DNA from: Methylobacterium sp. NMS14P
GTDB taxonomy: Bacteria; Pseudomonadota; Alphaproteobacteria; Rhizobiales; Beijerinckiaceae
Length of the DNA: 64,000 bases
Reading direction: 5' to 3'
NCBI RefSeq assembly: GCF_028583545.1
Contig: NZ_CP087106.1
Span: forward strand, 2,836,501-2,900,500
Within the stretch, counting starts at the first letter, position 1, and each line of letters begins with the position of its first letter. Below, one piece after another: positions 51,469-61,570 of this stretch. The notes under the pieces are model-generated. The model was not told the DNA's origin. It ran no database searches and was given only the letters and a program-made list of their open reading frames with translations. The position numbers were made by a program, and so were the translations under genes.

Positions 51469-52305
51469 TTATCTCAGCCAGCCGTCGACGGTGGCTCGGT
51501 GTTCCGCGATCCACTTGGCGGCGGTCTGGTCCGGCTTGGCGCCGCGCTCCTCGTTCTGCGCCATCATGGCTTCCTCGTCCTCGATGCCGAGCTTGAACTT
51601 CTCGAGGATGGCGTAGACCTCCGGGAGGTCGTCCTTCAGGCCTTTGCGGACGATGGTGTTGACGCTCTCGTCCTCGCCGAAGACCTTCCTGGGGTCGGCG
51701 AGGTATTTCAGCTCGTAGCGGGCGAACATCCAGTGCGGCGTCCAGCCGGTGACGACGACGTCCTTCTTCTGCCGGACCGCGGTCTTGAGGGCGCTGGTCA
51801 TCGTGGCGTCGCTGCCGTCCACGAGCTTGACCGGCAGGCCGTAGGCCTTGATCGCGGCCTCCGAACTCTTCATCACCCCGGCCCCGGGGTCGATACCGAT
51901 CACCTTGCCGTCCACCTCGGCGGCCCGGGTCTTGAGATCCTCGATGGAGTTGAGCGGCGAGAAGGCCGGGACCACCCAGCCGATCTTCGCCCCGGTCACG
52001 TTCGGCCCGAGCAGCTCCAGGCGGTCCTTGAGCTTCTCGTAGTAGGCGGCCTGGGTTACCGGGAGCCACGCGGCGACGCTGGCATCGGCGTCGCCCGTGG
52101 CCACCGCCTGCCACATCGCGGCGGCCGCGAGCGGGACCGCCTTCACCGCGTAGCCCTTCTCTTCCAGCACCTGCTTGAGGATCGTCGTCGCGGCGACGGC
52201 GTCGGCCCATTCCACGTAGGCGAGCCGGACCTGCTTGCCGGCGGCCTCGGCGGGGCTCTGGGTCAGCGCGAGGCAGAGGAGAGCGCTGAGGGTTCGGACG
52301 CGCAT
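51469..52305 (-). CDS. glycine betaine ABC transporter substrate-binding protein
   Basis: 278 residues with a signal peptide (MRVRTLSALLCLALTQSPAE). The sequence RLAYVEWADAVAATTILKQV, MWQAVATGDADASVAAWLPV, and DVVVTGWTPHWMFARYELKY is that of OpuAC/ProX-type binding proteins; the Trp-rich WTPHWMF text supplies the aromatic box for quaternary ammonium ligands. It is last in the order ATPase-permease-binding protein. With betaine catabolism genes next to it, catabolic uptake is more likely than osmoprotection. Confidence 0.9.
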   Translation of the reverse strand: MRVRTLSALLCLALTQSPAEAAGKQVRLAYVEWADAVAATTILKQVLEEKGYAVKAVPLAAAAMWQAVATGDADASVAAWLPVTQAAYYEKLKDRLELLGPNVTGAKIGWVVPAFSPLNSIEDLKTRAAEVDGKVIGIDPGAGVMKSSEAAIKAYGLPVKLVDGSDATMTSALKTAVRQKKDVVVTGWTPHWMFARYELKYLADPRKVFGEDESVNTIVRKGLKDDLPEVYAILEKFKLGIEDEEAMMAQNEERGAKPDQTAAKWIAEHRATVDGWLR

Positions 52306-52420
52306 CACTGGACCTTTCGGGGCGGGACGGAGCTGCGAAAATCGGCGCGCGACAGGGTGACGCCCGGCCGGTCCGGGCGCCGCGAGCAAGGCACGCGGCG
52401 GCTTCGGCGGCGTGCGCCGG

Positions 52421-53272
52421 TCAGGCCGAGCCGTGAGGGCGGGCGCGGGCGGCGAGCGCCTGGGTGAAGCGATCGAGGATGACGGCGAGGATCACGATGC
52501 CGAGCCCCGCCTCGAACCCGGCGCCCGCCTCGAGGCGCTGGATCGACTGCCACACCTCGCGCCCGAGGCCGCCGGCCCCGATCATCGCCGCGATGACGAC
52601 CATGGAGAGGGCGAGCATCATCGTCTGGTTGACGCCGGCCATGATGGTCGGCAGCGCGAGCGGCAGTTGCACCTTGAGGAGCTTCTGCGTCGCCGACCCG
52701 CCGAAGGCGTCGGACGCCTCGACCAGTTCCGTCGGCACGTTGCGGATGCCGAGCGTCGTCAGACGGATCACGGGCGGGACGGAGAAGATGATGGTCGCGA
52801 AGCAGGCCGAGACCGCGCCGAGTCCGAAGAAGGGCAGCGCCGGGATGAGATAGACGAAGCTCGGCAGCGTCTGCATCATGTCCAGAATGGGCGAGAACAC
52901 CTTCCAGGCCCACCGGCTGAGGGCGAACCAGATGCCCACCGGGATCCCGATCAGGAGCGCCATCACGGTTGCGAGGCTCACGAGGACCAGGGTCTCGATC
53001 GTGGATTGCCAGAGCCGGAGATCCCAGAGGAACAGGAGGCCGGCGAGCGTCAGGAGCCCGACCTTCCGCCCCCCGATCTTGTAGGTCGCCAGCGCCGCCA
53101 CCGCGATGACCGCCCAGGGCGGCATCGAGACGATGGCCGTGGTCAGCGTGTCGATCCAGTTCGAGACCGAGCGGCTGACGGCGCGGGTCAGCCAAGCGCC
53201 ATGGTCGGTGAGCCAATCGAGCCCGTCGTCGCTGAGCGTGTCGAGGGGAAATTTCGGGACGTTCCAGTCCAT
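52421..53272 (-). CDS. glycine betaine ABC transporter permease
   Basis: 283 residues from the ATG at 53272. Six or so membrane helices (VIAVAALATYKIGGRKVGLL, LLFLWDLRLWQSTIETLVLV, ALLIGIPVGIWFALSR), and the EAA-like loop PTELVEASDAFGGSATQKLL of ProW-type permeases. It forms the membrane channel with the ATPase encoded upstream, whose reading frame overlaps its first 85 bases. Confidence 0.9.
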   Translation of the reverse strand: MDWNVPKFPLDTLSDDGLDWLTDHGAWLTRAVSRSVSNWIDTLTTAIVSMPPWAVIAVAALATYKIGGRKVGLLTLAGLLFLWDLRLWQSTIETLVLVSLATVMALLIGIPVGIWFALSRWAWKVFSPILDMMQTLPSFVYLIPALPFFGLGAVSACFATIIFSVPPVIRLTTLGIRNVPTELVEASDAFGGSATQKLLKVQLPLALPTIMAGVNQTMMLALSMVVIAAMIGAGGLGREVWQSIQRLEAGAGFEAGLGIVILAVILDRFTQALAARARPHGSA

Positions 53273-54504
53273 CCTTCCGCTCCTGTGGGCTTGTGAAGGG
53301 GGGCGGCGCTCACGGCCGGCCGGCCGTGCGTGCCCGGGCGCGCCGCCAGTGCGCGGACGATGTCCCGGCTCGTGAGCGTGCCGATCAGGCGCCCGTCCTC
53401 GGCGACGACCGCCACGGCGCCCTCGTCGGCGACCCGGCTCATCACCGCGTCGAGACGGGTTCCCGCCGGCACGGTGACCGGATCCAGATCGAGGAGGCCC
53501 GACACGGTCTCGCCGGCACGGGCGGAAGCGAGCCCGTCGCGCCGGATGCGGCCCACGAAGCGCCCGTCCGGATCGGCGACGAACCACGTCTCGGCGGCAT
53601 CCGCCGCGACGGCCGCCCGCGCCTCGGCCACGGTGAGCGTCGGCGCCAGGACGACGGCGGCCCGGTTCGCAACGTGCTCGGTCCGCATGACCGCGGACAG
53701 GTCGATATGCTCCACGAAGCGCTCGACGTAGTCCGTCGCAGGGCGTGCCACGATCTCCTCGGGCTGGCCGATCTGGACCACCTCGCCGTCCTTCATCAGG
53801 ACGATGCGCCCGCCGAGGGCGACGGCCTCGTCGAGGTCGTGGGAGACGAAGACGATCGTCTTCCTGAGCGTGCGCTGGAGGTCCTTCAGCTCGGCCTGCA
53901 TGTCCCGGCGGATCAGCGGGTCGAGGGCGCTGAAGGCCTCGTCCATCAGCAGGATGTCGGCATCCGCCGCGAGGGCGCGGGCGAGGCCCGCCCGCTGCTG
54001 CATCCCGCCGGAGAGCTCGTGCGGATACTTGTGCTCCCAGCCCTTCAGGCCGACGAGGGCGATGGCCTCCATCGCGCGGTCGTTGCGCTGCCGGAGGGGG
54101 ATCTTCTTGATCTCCAGGCCGAACGCGACGTTCGACAGGATGGTGCGGTTCGGCAGCAGGGCGAAATGCTGGAAGACCATGCCGAAGGTCTTCTGCCGGA
54201 ACGCCAGCAGATCCTTCCGGCCGAGGCGCGTGACGTCGACGTCGTCGACCAGGATGCGGCCGCAGGTCGGTTCCACGAGCCGGTTCATGCAGCGCAGCAG
54301 GGTCGATTTCCCCGACCCGGACAGTCCCATGAGGACCAGTATTTCGCCCTCGACGACGTCGAAAGAGATGTCGCAGAGCCCGACGACCGCGCCACATGTC
54401 TGGGCGATGTCGGCCTTCCGTTTCCCTTGGGAGATCAGCGTGGTGGCTTCGACATGATTGGCGCCGAAGATCTTGCTCACTCCCGCTAAGGTAATACGAC
54501 CCAT
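53188..54504 (-). CDS. glycine betaine ABC transporter ATP-binding protein with CBS domains
   Basis: 438 residues. Walker A is LSGSGKST, the signature is ELSGGMQQRAGLARALAADA, Walker B ILLMDEAFSALDPL, and the switch VSHDLDEA. Residues about 260-395 are a pair of CBS domains (VVLAPTLTVAEARAAVAADA, GTLTSRDIVRALAARP), which in ProV/OpuAA sense ionic strength or nucleotides. The frame runs 85 bases into the permease gene, so the last 28 residues are encoded by overlapping DNA. First gene of the transporter operon. Confidence 0.92.
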   Translation of the reverse strand: MGRITLAGVSKIFGANHVEATTLISQGKRKADIAQTCGAVVGLCDISFDVVEGEILVLMGLSGSGKSTLLRCMNRLVEPTCGRILVDDVDVTRLGRKDLLAFRQKTFGMVFQHFALLPNRTILSNVAFGLEIKKIPLRQRNDRAMEAIALVGLKGWEHKYPHELSGGMQQRAGLARALAADADILLMDEAFSALDPLIRRDMQAELKDLQRTLRKTIVFVSHDLDEAVALGGRIVLMKDGEVVQIGQPEEIVARPATDYVERFVEHIDLSAVMRTEHVANRAAVVLAPTLTVAEARAAVAADAAETWFVADPDGRFVGRIRRDGLASARAGETVSGLLDLDPVTVPAGTRLDAVMSRVADEGAVAVVAEDGRLIGTLTSRDIVRALAARPGTHGRPAVSAAPLHKPTGAEGWTGTSRNFPSTRSATTGSIGSPTMALG

Positions 54505-55023
54505 GTGGTTACGACCTCTACGATCTATTGCATTTTTGAATGGTCGCTTGTTGCCCTCGGCTGGACGAGCCTTTTATCAATGACAATGAAAAGCTACCGG
54601 CGGGCCTCTCGCGGGCTTGCCTTTCCGCGACGCTTTCTGGCTGGAAGACGACACGTCCGGAATTTTACCGTCATGAATTCACGATGCACTGCAGCATTGG
54701 CACCGATTTAGACACGGATGAGAACTTATTGTGCAGGAACAGGCGCGTTCCTTCGCAGCACTGTGCCCGGGGCGTCGCGCCATGTCCTGCCTGGTCCGGC
54801 GGGCATCGACTCGGTCACGGAGACGGGACGGGCCGCGCCCGGGCACGACGCCGCCGGCCCCAGGACGATCCGAGACGCTGCCGATTGTTGCCGCAGCGGT
54901 GAGGGGCTCATCCGTGTCGAGGCTGCGTGCCGTTCCCGAGCGTCCGCGCCGGATTCCACGGTGCGCCTGACTCGGCGGCCGCGATGGGCTACGAGGCGTC
55001 CGGCCGAAGCAATGGGCGCGTGG
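54505..55023. other. divergent intergenic region, transporter operon and CYTH gene
   Basis: No gene is supported. Bases 54505-54730 are AT-richer than average and probably hold the transporter operon promoter on the minus strand, where AGAGGT serves as its ribosome site. Bases 54730-55020 return to high GC with no visible repeat. Confidence 0.4.
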
Positions 55024-55536
55024 ATGCGGTTAGAGATCGAGCGGAAGTTCCTCGTGGCAGGCGATGGCTGGCGTGCCGCGGCCACATCCATTCGGCAGTT
55101 GAAGGACGGTTTGGTCGGTCATTTCGCGCGGGGGAAGGTCCGCGTGCGCCTCGACGGCGAGCGTGCCTGGCTGACCGTTAAGGGCGCCCGCGACGGCATC
55201 GCGCGCGCCGAGTTCGAGTACGAGATCCCGCATGCCGACGGCGCCGCCATGGTCGATCAGGTCTGTACCGGCAACGTGATCGAGAAGATCCGGTACTGCG
55301 TGCCGCATGACGGCCTGACCTGGGAGGTCGACGTCTTCCAGGGCTCGCTGGCCGGGATGGTCCTGGCCGAGGTCGAGCTTGCGCGGGCCGACCAGACCTT
55401 CAGCAAGCCCGCCTGGCTCGGCGAGGAGGTGACCGGCGACCTGCGGTTCCGCCAGTCCACCCTGCTGCATCTCTGCTGCGAGGCCGGCCGGCCGATCACC
55501 ATGGACGACGTGCTGCGGCTGCCGGTCGCCGCTTAG
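55024..55536 (+). CDS. CYTH-domain protein (triphosphate tunnel metalloenzyme)
   Basis: 170 residues from an ATG at 55024 (an ATG at 55012 adds four residues). The N-terminal EIERKFLV is the ExExK motif of CYTH proteins, followed by KVRVRLDGERAWLTVKGARD, ARAEFEYEIPHADG and TWEVDVFQGSLAGMVLAEVE, which line the tunnel with acidic and basic residues. Family members hydrolyse triphosphates such as inorganic triphosphate or thiamine triphosphate, or make cAMP. The substrate is unknown here; single-domain bacterial forms are often triphosphatases. Confidence 0.9.
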   Translation: MRLEIERKFLVAGDGWRAAATSIRQLKDGLVGHFARGKVRVRLDGERAWLTVKGARDGIARAEFEYEIPHADGAAMVDQVCTGNVIEKIRYCVPHDGLTWEVDVFQGSLAGMVLAEVELARADQTFSKPAWLGEEVTGDLRFRQSTLLHLCCEAGRPITMDDVLRLPVAA

Positions 55537-55555
55537 CGCCGTATCGCGACTTCGC

Positions 55556-56296
55556 TCAGCCGCGGCGCAGGGCGCGGTCGAACAAGGCGCGCATCGCCGT
55601 ACAGCCGCGCTCCGCGGCCGCTCGATCGTGGATGGGGAAATCCGGCATCATCCAGCCGTGCGCGGCGGGGTAGGTCTCCGCCGCGTACCGGACAGCCGCT
55701 CGCGACAGCGCCGTCTCCAGCCGCTCGGCCATCTCGGGCGGGTAGCTTCCGTCATTCTCGGCGGCCGCGATGTACACCTCCGCCCTCAGCTTCGGCGCCA
55801 GACGATGCGGGCTCGCGGGTTCCTCCGTCGCGAGATTGCCGCCGTGAAAGCTGGCGACGGCTGCGAACCGGTCGGGGAACGTGCCGGCCGCCGTGAGGGC
55901 CATGCGGCCGCCCATGCAGAACCCCACCGCCCCGACCGCGGGGCCCGCGACGTCGTCGCGCGTATCGAGATAGGCGAGGAGCGCCGCGGTATCGTCCGCG
56001 GCCTTGAGGTTGTCGGTCGTCGCCATCAACGGACCGAGGATCGCGCGGAAATCGCCCTTGAACACCTCTGCGGGGACGAACGGGCCGTACGGCCCGTAGC
56101 GGTAGAAGAGATCCGGCAACAGCACGAGGTAGCCGCCGGTCGCGAGCTGCCGCGCCATGTCGACGAGGGCCGGCCGGATACCGCCTGCGTCCATGTAGAG
56201 GATCACGGCCGGCCAGGGCCCCGCGCCGCCCGGCGCGACGACGTGGGTCGTGCAGACGCCGTCCTTGGTCCGGATCGCGACGGGCTCGTTGGCCAT
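55556..56296 (-). CDS. dienelactone hydrolase family protein
   Basis: 246 residues from the ATG at 56296. The alpha/beta-hydrolase fold has the nucleophile Cys in VGFCMGGRMALTAAG, an acid in AAENDGSYPPEM and the His in TYPAAHGWMMPD: the Cys-Asp-His triad of dienelactone hydrolases. The family opens lactone rings in aromatic degradation, but many members have other esterase roles. No aromatic pathway genes are nearby, so the substrate is open. Confidence 0.88.
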   Translation of the reverse strand: MANEPVAIRTKDGVCTTHVVAPGGAGPWPAVILYMDAGGIRPALVDMARQLATGGYLVLLPDLFYRYGPYGPFVPAEVFKGDFRAILGPLMATTDNLKAADDTAALLAYLDTRDDVAGPAVGAVGFCMGGRMALTAAGTFPDRFAAVASFHGGNLATEEPASPHRLAPKLRAEVYIAAAENDGSYPPEMAERLETALSRAAVRYAAETYPAAHGWMMPDFPIHDRAAAERGCTAMRALFDRALRRG

Positions 56297-56839
56297 GGTG
56301 GGTTCCTCGACTGAGCGCCCGCCCGTTCTGCGACCGCGCGCGGAAAACCGCCAGCCCGTCGAGCGCGCCCGCACGTCCTGGACCCTCGGCGCACGATCGG
56401 ACGTTTCCGGCCGCGCCGCTCGCCTCGCCGACGTCCCCGTCATCGTCGCACCGTGCGACCGCGCGGCATCGGCCGGCTGCCCTCGACCGCGCGGCCGACC
56501 GATGCGGGTCCGACGTTCGGAGTCGCTCATGACTCGGGACCGTTCTCCGTGCTTCGAAGACTTTCAGACACGATCGATGTTGCTCTGCAAAAAGAAGAGA
56601 TCGGCCGAAATAGGATAGCTGGTGTCGCTTCCCGACAAGTCCGGACGTTCATCTGAACCAAAGTACCTGACGCGCACCGCTCTGGGATCTGAAGTTCTGC
56701 TCGCAACTCCGATTTTGCTCGACGTTCGTTGTTAGTGTCGAATTTATAATACGCGTCACAGTCATAGATATAAAATAAGAGATCATAGCGGGGCTGACGC
56801 TGTCGAAGACCGCGATCGTCATGCGGAGGGGAGGATCAG
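56297..56839. other. intergenic region before truncated MFS gene
   Basis: No gene is seen. A perfect TATAAT (56745-56750) lies in the AT-rich stretch 56690-56800, a likely promoter element for the MFS gene, though no good -35 sits at 17 bases upstream. The left half is high-GC with nothing recognisable. Confidence 0.4.
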
Positions 56840-57382
56840 ATGCTGTCGACGCATGTCGAGCCGGGCAGGGACTGGAAGCCCTCGGAATGCGTCGTCACCG
56901 AGCCCTCCACGATCAAGCGCGCCATCACAGCGGCCTCGGTCGGAAACATCACCGAGTGGTATGATTTCGGCGTTTACGCCTACTTCGAGCCGACGATCCA
57001 GAAAGTCTTCTTCTCGAACCTGTCCCACACGATGGGCGAGATCGCCACGTTCGGGTTGTTCGCGGTCTCGTTCCTGATCCGGCCGGTCGGCGGCGTGTTC
57101 TTCGGCTTCCTCGCGGATCGCATCGGGCGCAACAGGGTCCTGGCGGCCACGATGATCCTGATGGCGATCGGGACCTTCGCGATCGGCTGCATCCCCAGTC
57201 AGGACACCCTGGGCATCGCCGCGCCGCTGCTGCTGCTGCTCGCCCGGCTGCTGCAGGGCTTCTCCACGGGCGGAGAGTACGGATCGGGCTGGTGTCGATC
57301 CGCGCGATCCGCGAGCCCAACGGTTCGACCATGTGGGGCTCGCCGCCCGCCGCCGCGAGCGAGGAGGAGGCCCGTGACCTGA
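56840..57382 (+). pseudogene. MFS transporter (MHS/ProP-like), truncated
   Basis: A good GGAGGATCAG site precedes the ATG. The first 148 or so residues are a normal metabolite:H+ symporter start: ASVGNITEWYDFGVYAYFEP, VSFLIRPVGGVFFGFLADRI, RLLQGFSTGGEYGS. At that point (about 57285) the normal continuation is lost and the frame runs into 33 unrelated Arg-rich residues. Full-length relatives have about 430 residues, so roughly the last two thirds are missing. It probably results from a deletion joining it to another gene's end. Confidence 0.85.
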
Positions 57383-57465
57383 TCAGGTGCGGCAGTGCCC
57401 CGGCGATGGTCCTCGCCTACGACCGGGCCGGGCCGGTCGCGCCGCCGGGAAGCCAGGTGGTCTGA
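57286..57465 (+). pseudogene. gene fragment joined to the truncated MFS gene
   Basis: From the break point the next frame reads LVSIRAIREPNGSTMWGSPP, then ARDLIRCGSAPAMVLAYDRA, to a stop at 57465. It looks like the C-terminal end of a real protein of unknown family, not noise, which suggests the missing MFS part and the 5' part of this gene were deleted together. Confidence 0.5.
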
Positions 57466-57619
57466 CGATTGCCGACTCGCCGGCTTCGGTTTGCGGGCCG
57501 GACGGTATACGGGTCGCCGCGGCGGCCCGCGCGGTGACGGCTCCGTCGGCCGCGCCGGCCTCCGCTCTTCCGAAGACACGATCTGCGGGGGGCGCCGGAA
57601 TCCCGCGAGAAGGCTGCTC

Positions 57620-60301
57620 ATGGATCAGGCGAAGCCCCGGCGCGAGACGACGATCGCGCGGGCGGGGGCGGGGCGGACGGGCTACGTCACCGTCAGGGGC
57701 GCGCGAGAGCACAATCTGCGCGACGTCGACGTGGAGATGCCGCGCGATGCCCTCGTCGTGTTCACGGGCGTCTCCGGATCCGGCAAGTCCTCGCTGGCCT
57801 TCGGCACCCTCTACGCGGAGGCTCAGCGCCGCTACTTCGAATCGGTCGCGCCCTACGCGCGGCGGATGATCGACCAAGTCGGCGTCCCCAACGTCGATTC
57901 CATCGAGGGCCTCCCGCCGGCGGTCGCCCTCCAGCAGCAGCGCGGCACCCCCAGCGCGCGCTCCTCGGTCGGCAGCGTCACGACCCTGTCGAGCCTCGTG
58001 CGCCTGATGTACTCGCGGGCCGGCACCTACCCGCCCGGCCAGCCCATGCTCTACGCGGAGGACTTCTCGCCCAACACCCCGCAGGGCGCCTGCCCGTCCT
58101 GCGGCGGCCTCGGGCGGGTCTACGAGGCCACGGAAGCCTCGATGGTGCCGGACCCGTCCCTGACGATCCGCGAGCGGGCCGTCGCCGCCTGGCCGCAGGC
58201 CTGGGGCGGCCAGAACCTGCGGGACATCCTCGTGAGCCGGGGCGTCGACGTCGACATGCCCTGGAAGGATCTGCCCCGGACGCTCCGGGACTGGATCCTG
58301 TTCACGGACGAGCAGCCGCAGGAGCCGGTCTACGCCGGCCTGTCCCCGGAGCAGACGCGGCTCGCGCGCCGCCGGGGCCTGGAGCCGAGCTACTTGGGCA
58401 CGTTCACCAGCGCCCGCCGCCACGTGCTCGGCACCTTCACCAACTCGCAGAGCGCGCTGATGCGCCGCCGCGCCGCGAGCTACCTCGTGAGCGCGTATTG
58501 CCCGGCCTGCCACGGCAAGCGCCTGAAACCCGAGGCGCTCTCGGTCACGTTCGCGGGGCTGGATATCGGCGCGCTGTCGCGCATGCCGCTCGCCGCGCTC
58601 GCCGAGGCCCTGCGGCCCGCGGCCGAGGACCGGCAGCCCGACGACGCGGTCGCGCCCGCCACCCTCGACCGCGCGGTCGGCCGGCGGGATCGCGCCGAGC
58701 GGGCCGCTTCCGGCGGCTCGGCCCACGCGGGCGCTCCCGACGTGCGCGTCACGCCGAACCTGTCGATCGAGAAGCGCCTCGCCGCCCAGCGCCTGGCCTC
58801 GGACCTCATCGCGCGCATCGGGACGCTCGCGGATCTGGGCCTGGGCTACCTCTCGCTCGACCGGGTCACCACGACGCTGTCGTCGGGGGAGCTGCAGCGC
58901 CTCCGCCTCGCGACCCAGCTGCGCTCGCAGCTCTTCGGCGTCGTCTACGTGCTCGACGAGCCCACGGCCGGACTGCACCCCGCCGACGGGGACGCCATGC
59001 ACGACGCGCTGGCCGGGCTGCTGGCCGCGGGCAGTTCGCTCTTCGTCGTCGAGCACGACATCGGCACGATGCGCCGCGCCGACTGGCTCGTCGATGTGGG
59101 GCCGGCGGCGGGCGAGAACGGCGGCACGATCCTCTACAGCGGGCCGCCGGAGGGCCTGCAAGACGTCGCGGCGTCTCGGACGCGGCTCTACCTGTTCGGG
59201 CTCGCGGAGGCGCCCTCGCGGCCGTTGCGGGAGCCCGCCGGGTGGCTGCGCCTCGAAGGCATCGTCCGCAACAACCTGAGGGGCGTCTCGGTCCCCTTCC
59301 CGATCGGGTGTCTCACCGCCGTCACCGGCGTCTCGGGCTCCGGGAAGTCGAGCTTGGTCAGCCAGGCATTGCTCGAGCTCGTCGGCGAGCACCTCGGCCG
59401 GCCCCTCAAGACCGAGGACGAGCCGGACGATCCGCTGGACGCGACGCCGGGCCCCTCGGAGGGCCGCATCGCCGGCGGCATGGACGGGATCGGGCGCCTG
59501 GTGCGGGTCGACCAGAAGCCCATCGGGCGGACACCGCGCTCGAACCTCGCCACCTACACGGGCCTGTTCGACGCCGTCCGCAAGCTGTTCGCCTCGACGC
59601 CGGAGGCCCGGAAACGCCGCTACGACGCGGGCCGCTTCTCCTTCAACGTGGCCAAGGGGCGCTGCCCGGCCTGCGAGGGCGAGGGCTTCGTCAGCGTCGA
59701 GCTGCTGTTCATGCCGAGCGTCTACGCCCCCTGCCCGACCTGTCACGGCACGCGCTACGCGCCGGAGACGCTGGAGGTCACTTGGAACGGGATGAGCATC
59801 GCGGACGTGCTCGCCCTGACCGTCGACTGGGCCTGCGCGGCCTTCGCCGACGAGCCGTCCGTCCTGCGGCCGCTCACCGTGCTGCGCGATCTCGGCCTCG
59901 GCTACCTGCGGTTGGGCCAGCCCGCGACCGAACTCTCCGGTGGAGAGGCCCAGCGCATCAAGCTCGCCACCGAGCTGCAGCGCGGGCAGCGCGGCGGCAC
60001 GCTCTACGTCCTCGACGAGCCGACGACGGGCCTGCATCCGACCGACGTCGACAGGCTCATGGTCCAGCTCAACGGTCTGGTCGACGCGGGCAACACCGTC
60101 GTCATGGTCGAGCACGACATGCGCGTCGTCGCCCGGGCCGACCACGTCATCGACATGGGCCCTGGCGGTGGCGACCGGGGCGGCACCGTCGTCGTCGCGG
60201 GCCGGCCCGAGGTGGTCGCCGCGGCCGCGGCCAGCCGCACGGCCCCGTATCTGCGCGAGGAACTCGCGATCGTCGGCAATGCGGCGCGACCGATGGACTG
60301 A
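57620..60301 (+). CDS. UvrA2-type excinuclease ABC ATPase
   Basis: 893 residues from an ATG at 57620 with GAGAAGG upstream. Two ABC modules: Walker A at about residues 50-57 ([13 protein letters not shown]) and again near residue 575 ([14 protein letters not shown]), signatures [16 protein letters not shown] and [16 protein letters not shown], and zinc-ribbon Cys pairs ([35 protein letters not shown]). The UvrB-binding insert that normally follows MYSRAGTY is missing: the text goes straight to [14 protein letters not shown]. That is the class II (UvrA2) form, linked in other bacteria to tolerance of DNA-binding drugs. Not the housekeeping uvrA. Confidence 0.9.
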   Translation: MDQAKPRRETTIARAGAGRTGYVTVRGAREHNLRDVDVEMPRDALVVFTGVSGSGKSSLAFGTLYAEAQRRYFESVAPYARRMIDQVGVPNVDSIEGLPPAVALQQQRGTPSARSSVGSVTTLSSLVRLMYSRAGTYPPGQPMLYAEDFSPNTPQGACPSCGGLGRVYEATEASMVPDPSLTIRERAVAAWPQAWGGQNLRDILVSRGVDVDMPWKDLPRTLRDWILFTDEQPQEPVYAGLSPEQTRLARRRGLEPSYLGTFTSARRHVLGTFTNSQSALMRRRAASYLVSAYCPACHGKRLKPEALSVTFAGLDIGALSRMPLAALAEALRPAAEDRQPDDAVAPATLDRAVGRRDRAERAASGGSAHAGAPDVRVTPNLSIEKRLAAQRLASDLIARIGTLADLGLGYLSLDRVTTTLSSGELQRLRLATQLRSQLFGVVYVLDEPTAGLHPADGDAMHDALAGLLAAGSSLFVVEHDIGTMRRADWLVDVGPAAGENGGTILYSGPPEGLQDVAASRTRLYLFGLAEAPSRPLREPAGWLRLEGIVRNNLRGVSVPFPIGCLTAVTGVSGSGKSSLVSQALLELVGEHLGRPLKTEDEPDDPLDATPGPSEGRIAGGMDGIGRLVRVDQKPIGRTPRSNLATYTGLFDAVRKLFASTPEARKRRYDAGRFSFNVAKGRCPACEGEGFVSVELLFMPSVYAPCPTCHGTRYAPETLEVTWNGMSIADVLALTVDWACAAFADEPSVLRPLTVLRDLGLGYLRLGQPATELSGGEAQRIKLATELQRGQRGGTLYVLDEPTTGLHPTDVDRLMVQLNGLVDAGNTVVMVEHDMRVVARADHVIDMGPGGGDRGGTVVVAGRPEVVAAAAASRTAPYLREELAIVGNAARPMD

Positions 60302-60508
60302 CGTCTGTCGACCGTAGCTCGCAGAGGGCCGCTGGAAGCGCGCCGTGCGCTCGCAGCGGTCCTTCTCCCTGGCCGGTTCGATGGTGCCCGGCGTCCGGAG
60401 AGCCGAAGAACGCGCTGCAATGCAGTATCGATTAAGGCGACGTTGGTGGGATCAGTACTGATCCGGCGGAGTTTCAGCCATTACTGCTGAATTTTCTGGA
60501 GGATTGCC

Positions 60509-60802
60509 ATGGGCCTCACCGCATTCGCCGTGTTCGTCATTCCCTGGGTCCTGCTCGCGGTGTTTCTCACGCGATCCCCTTCGGTTCTCCGCCTGGGTGC
60601 TGCTCCGGCGCCCTGGCGGTACATCCCGACCCACAAAGAGATGGCCCGCGCCGACCGTCGCGCGATGCACCCGCACGACAGGCGCGCGGCCGAGGCCGGC
60701 GGGGCCTCGAGCCGGGACCAGCACGGTCGCAGCGAGGCGCCCGCGGGCGGTGCGCTGGGCACGAGCGTGGAGCCCACCGAGCCCGACGACAAGCTCAGCT
60801 AG
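60509..60802 (+). CDS. small membrane protein, 97 aa
   Basis: The ATG at 60509 has a strong GGAGG. One N-terminal transmembrane helix (LTAFAVFVIPWVLLAVFLTR) and a hydrophilic tail (APWRYIPTHKEMARADRRAM). No family is recognised. Confidence 0.65.
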   Translation: MGLTAFAVFVIPWVLLAVFLTRSPSVLRLGAAPAPWRYIPTHKEMARADRRAMHPHDRRAAEAGGASSRDQHGRSEAPAGGALGTSVEPTEPDDKLS

Positions 60803-61026
60803 AGCTGCTCCCGATCGGGCTGAGACGGGAACGATCGCCGGGCCCTTGGGGATTGGCGCTAGCGTCCCGTCTCCCGTGCGGGAGCGGGAGCAAGGCGCGA
60901 CTGTCCCGAACGGAGGGACCGTCGTTACAACTTAGTGCAACGTCATTGGCAACGGCTCCGGCGGGGCTCCCTGAGTAGCCCGCCGGTATGGGGCACGGCG
61001 TCCCGCCGCACCCGGAGCAGTGGCGG

Positions 61027-61299
61027 TCACGCGCCGATGGTCGCGTGCGGCCTGCAGTAGCTGTCGCGCACCGCGGGGATGTCGTCGTAGCCGTCGACGG
61101 TGCAGAAGTACGTGCACACCAGCCAGGCGGCCAGGGCGAGGCACAGGGCGCCATTGTAGAGCCACAGCCCGATCACGCGCCGGCTGGGCAGGTTCGGCAA
61201 TCCGACGACGGAGCCCGGCACCCAGTCGACCGCGAAGACGATCGTGCAGAAGGCACCCAGCACGCCGGCCATCATGACGGCGAGAGCGGTGGACGTCAT
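61027..61299 (-). CDS. membrane protein, 90 aa
   Basis: From the ATG at 61299 with GGAGG upstream. Two membrane helices (ALAVMMAGVLGAFCTIVFAV, LWLYNGALCLALAAWLVCTY) separated by a short loop (PGSVVGLPNLPSRRVIG), and a Cys-containing tail. No family is recognised. Confidence 0.65.
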   Translation of the reverse strand: MTSTALAVMMAGVLGAFCTIVFAVDWVPGSVVGLPNLPSRRVIGLWLYNGALCLALAAWLVCTYFCTVDGYDDIPAVRDSYCRPHATIGA

Positions 61300-61570
61300 G
61301 CCGCCTCCTCACCGCTGTGCCCGCGAGAGGGCCAGAGCGCTTCGCCGGCGCGATCGATGCGGGCACGACACCATGTGAGGGGCACGCGCAGCCGAACTCC
61401 CGTCACCGCTCCCTCCCGCACCGTCGATCCACACCACACCAGCTAACCGGGACGACGCCGACAAGTCGAGATCGGGAGATGCGCACCGCCGTCATCCGAC
61501 GCGCCGGCTGCGTGAAAGGTCTGACGGGTATGGTGCCGAGAAGTTCGGCAGCGTGCCTGTGCATCTCGGT

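Noticed and set aside
57383..60145. A 920-residue minus-strand frame opposite the UvrA2 gene
   Set aside because: Antisense shadow; the plus strand has all ABC and zinc motifs.
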